Positions 63,688 to 64,000 of a stretch of DNA of 64,000 nt are shown here, one piece after another. How positions within the stretch are numbered: the first letter of the stretch is position 1; each line of letters opens with the position of its first letter. Both the position numbers and the translations under genes were made by a program. This DNA is from Gammaproteobacteria bacterium (GTDB taxonomy: Bacteria > Pseudomonadota > Gammaproteobacteria > HTCC5015): positions 41,154-105,153 of the forward strand of contig JAFGLM010000003.1 of the NCBI GenBank assembly GCA_016928055.1, in the 5' to 3' direction. A model generated the notes under the pieces. The model had not been told where the DNA came from. It ran no database searches and saw only the letters and a program-made list of their open reading frames with translations.

Positions 63688-64000
63688 TTATTCAGGGATT
63701 AACCGGGCGCGCCGCATTGAGGCTAGCAATATCAGGACAAACCATAACGACCACCACCCGACGCCGCCACCTCCGCTGTTTTCATCACCACCGGAAACAT
63801 CTGAACCACTTGTATCGACATCCGGATCACCAGCGTTGCCTCCACCGCTGGAAGAACTTGAAGAGCTACTGCCACCACTACTGGATGAACTGGATGAGCT
63901 GCTACTCGAGGCAATGCCTCCAACCATCACGGTGACGGAGCGGGTTGAGCCGTTATCGCTGTTATCCAGGCAACGCAGTGTGTAAACACTGGTCGCTGAA
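63688..64000 (-). CDS. 3' end of a surface protein with poly-Ser linker and GlyGly-CTERM tail (partial)
   Basis: The frame is open to the window edge, so only the last 103 or so residues are seen. They contain the end of a beta-type domain ('YTLRCLDNSDNGSTRSVTMV') and two serine runs broken by GG. The tail is 'SGGGGVGWWSLWFVLILLAS' plus 'MRRARL': Gly-rich motif, hydrophobic helix, and basic end. This is the GlyGly-CTERM sorting signal processed by rhombosortase, usually on secreted enzymes or surface proteins of gammaproteobacteria. The catalytic or binding part lies beyond the window. Confidence 0.85.
   Translation of the reverse strand, partial: SATSVYTLRCLDNSDNGSTRSVTVMVGGIASSSSSSSSSSSGGSSSSSSSSGGGNAGDPDVDTSGSDVSGGDENSGGGGVGWWSLWFVLILLASMRRARLIPE

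Overview
The window reads as chromosomal DNA of a polysaccharide-degrading gammaproteobacterium, most likely of the Cellvibrionales/Cellvibrionaceae type (relatives of Cellvibrio, Saccharophagus and Teredinibacter). The reasons are: a secreted modular GH5 cellulase with long poly-serine linkers, two more proteins with such linkers, and a Pseudomonas/Cellvibrio-like housekeeping order (groES-groEL, fxsA, cutA, tlpA-like, aroQ, accB, accC, prmA, dusB, fis, purH, purD; trxA-rho). Genus is inference only. I see no insertion sequence, prophage, rRNA or CRISPR array.

Layout. 0.3-6.2 kb: a beta-propeller lipoprotein, then a minus-strand operon of a NapC/NirT tetraheme quinol dehydrogenase, an HAO-family octaheme cytochrome and a secreted ExoP-type domain protein, then the cellulase. 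6.5-10.1 kb: a divergent HisI-HisG pair directly behind tRNA-Arg(TCG), and a GHMP sugar kinase with galU. 10.3-15.5 kb: an ECF sigma/anti-sigma operon with its own candidate promoter and a small secreted helical protein, then a TPR plus beta-barrel protein, a solo periplasmic sugar-binding protein and a small orphan. 15.6-20.3 kb: an accessory-looking stretch with a lipoprotein, a deoxyinosine glycosylase, a DUF2628-like protein, an unknown two-TM protein and a Fic enzyme. 20.3-40.4 kb: the housekeeping core, with groESL under a perfect CIRCE operator and a duplicated hairpin element behind groEL.

40.8-63.5 kb is a surface-polysaccharide region, nearly all on the minus strand. The first block (41.8-53.3 kb) matches the exopolysaccharide locus that in many Proteobacteria accompanies exosortase XrtA: SLBB export lipoprotein, Wzz-like chain-length protein, tyrosine autokinase, outer-membrane barrel, ExeA-like ATPase (here fused to an FHA domain), polysaccharide deacetylase, FemAB-like transferase, two glycosyltransferases and an aminotransferase. 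The exosortase and asparagine-synthase-like genes usually found between FemAB and the glycosyltransferases are absent. The second block (55.3-63.5 kb) encodes a pyruvyltransferase, C-methyltransferase, GT2 glycosyltransferase, SDR epimerase, RfbC-like epimerase, SAF-domain oxidoreductase, glucose-1-phosphate cytidylyltransferase and PIG-L deacetylase. It looks like a pathway for an unusual, probably CDP-activated and C-methylated sugar, with no CDP-glucose 4,6-dehydratase visible.

The window ends in the 3' part of a minus-strand gene with a poly-serine linker and a GlyGly-CTERM tail, a signal for rhombosortase rather than exosortase. The items most worth a second look are the CDP-sugar block, the exosortase-less EPS locus with its ATPase-FHA fusion, the HAO/NapC/ExoP operon, the HisI-HisG pair with an altered metal motif, and the hairpin repeat behind groEL.
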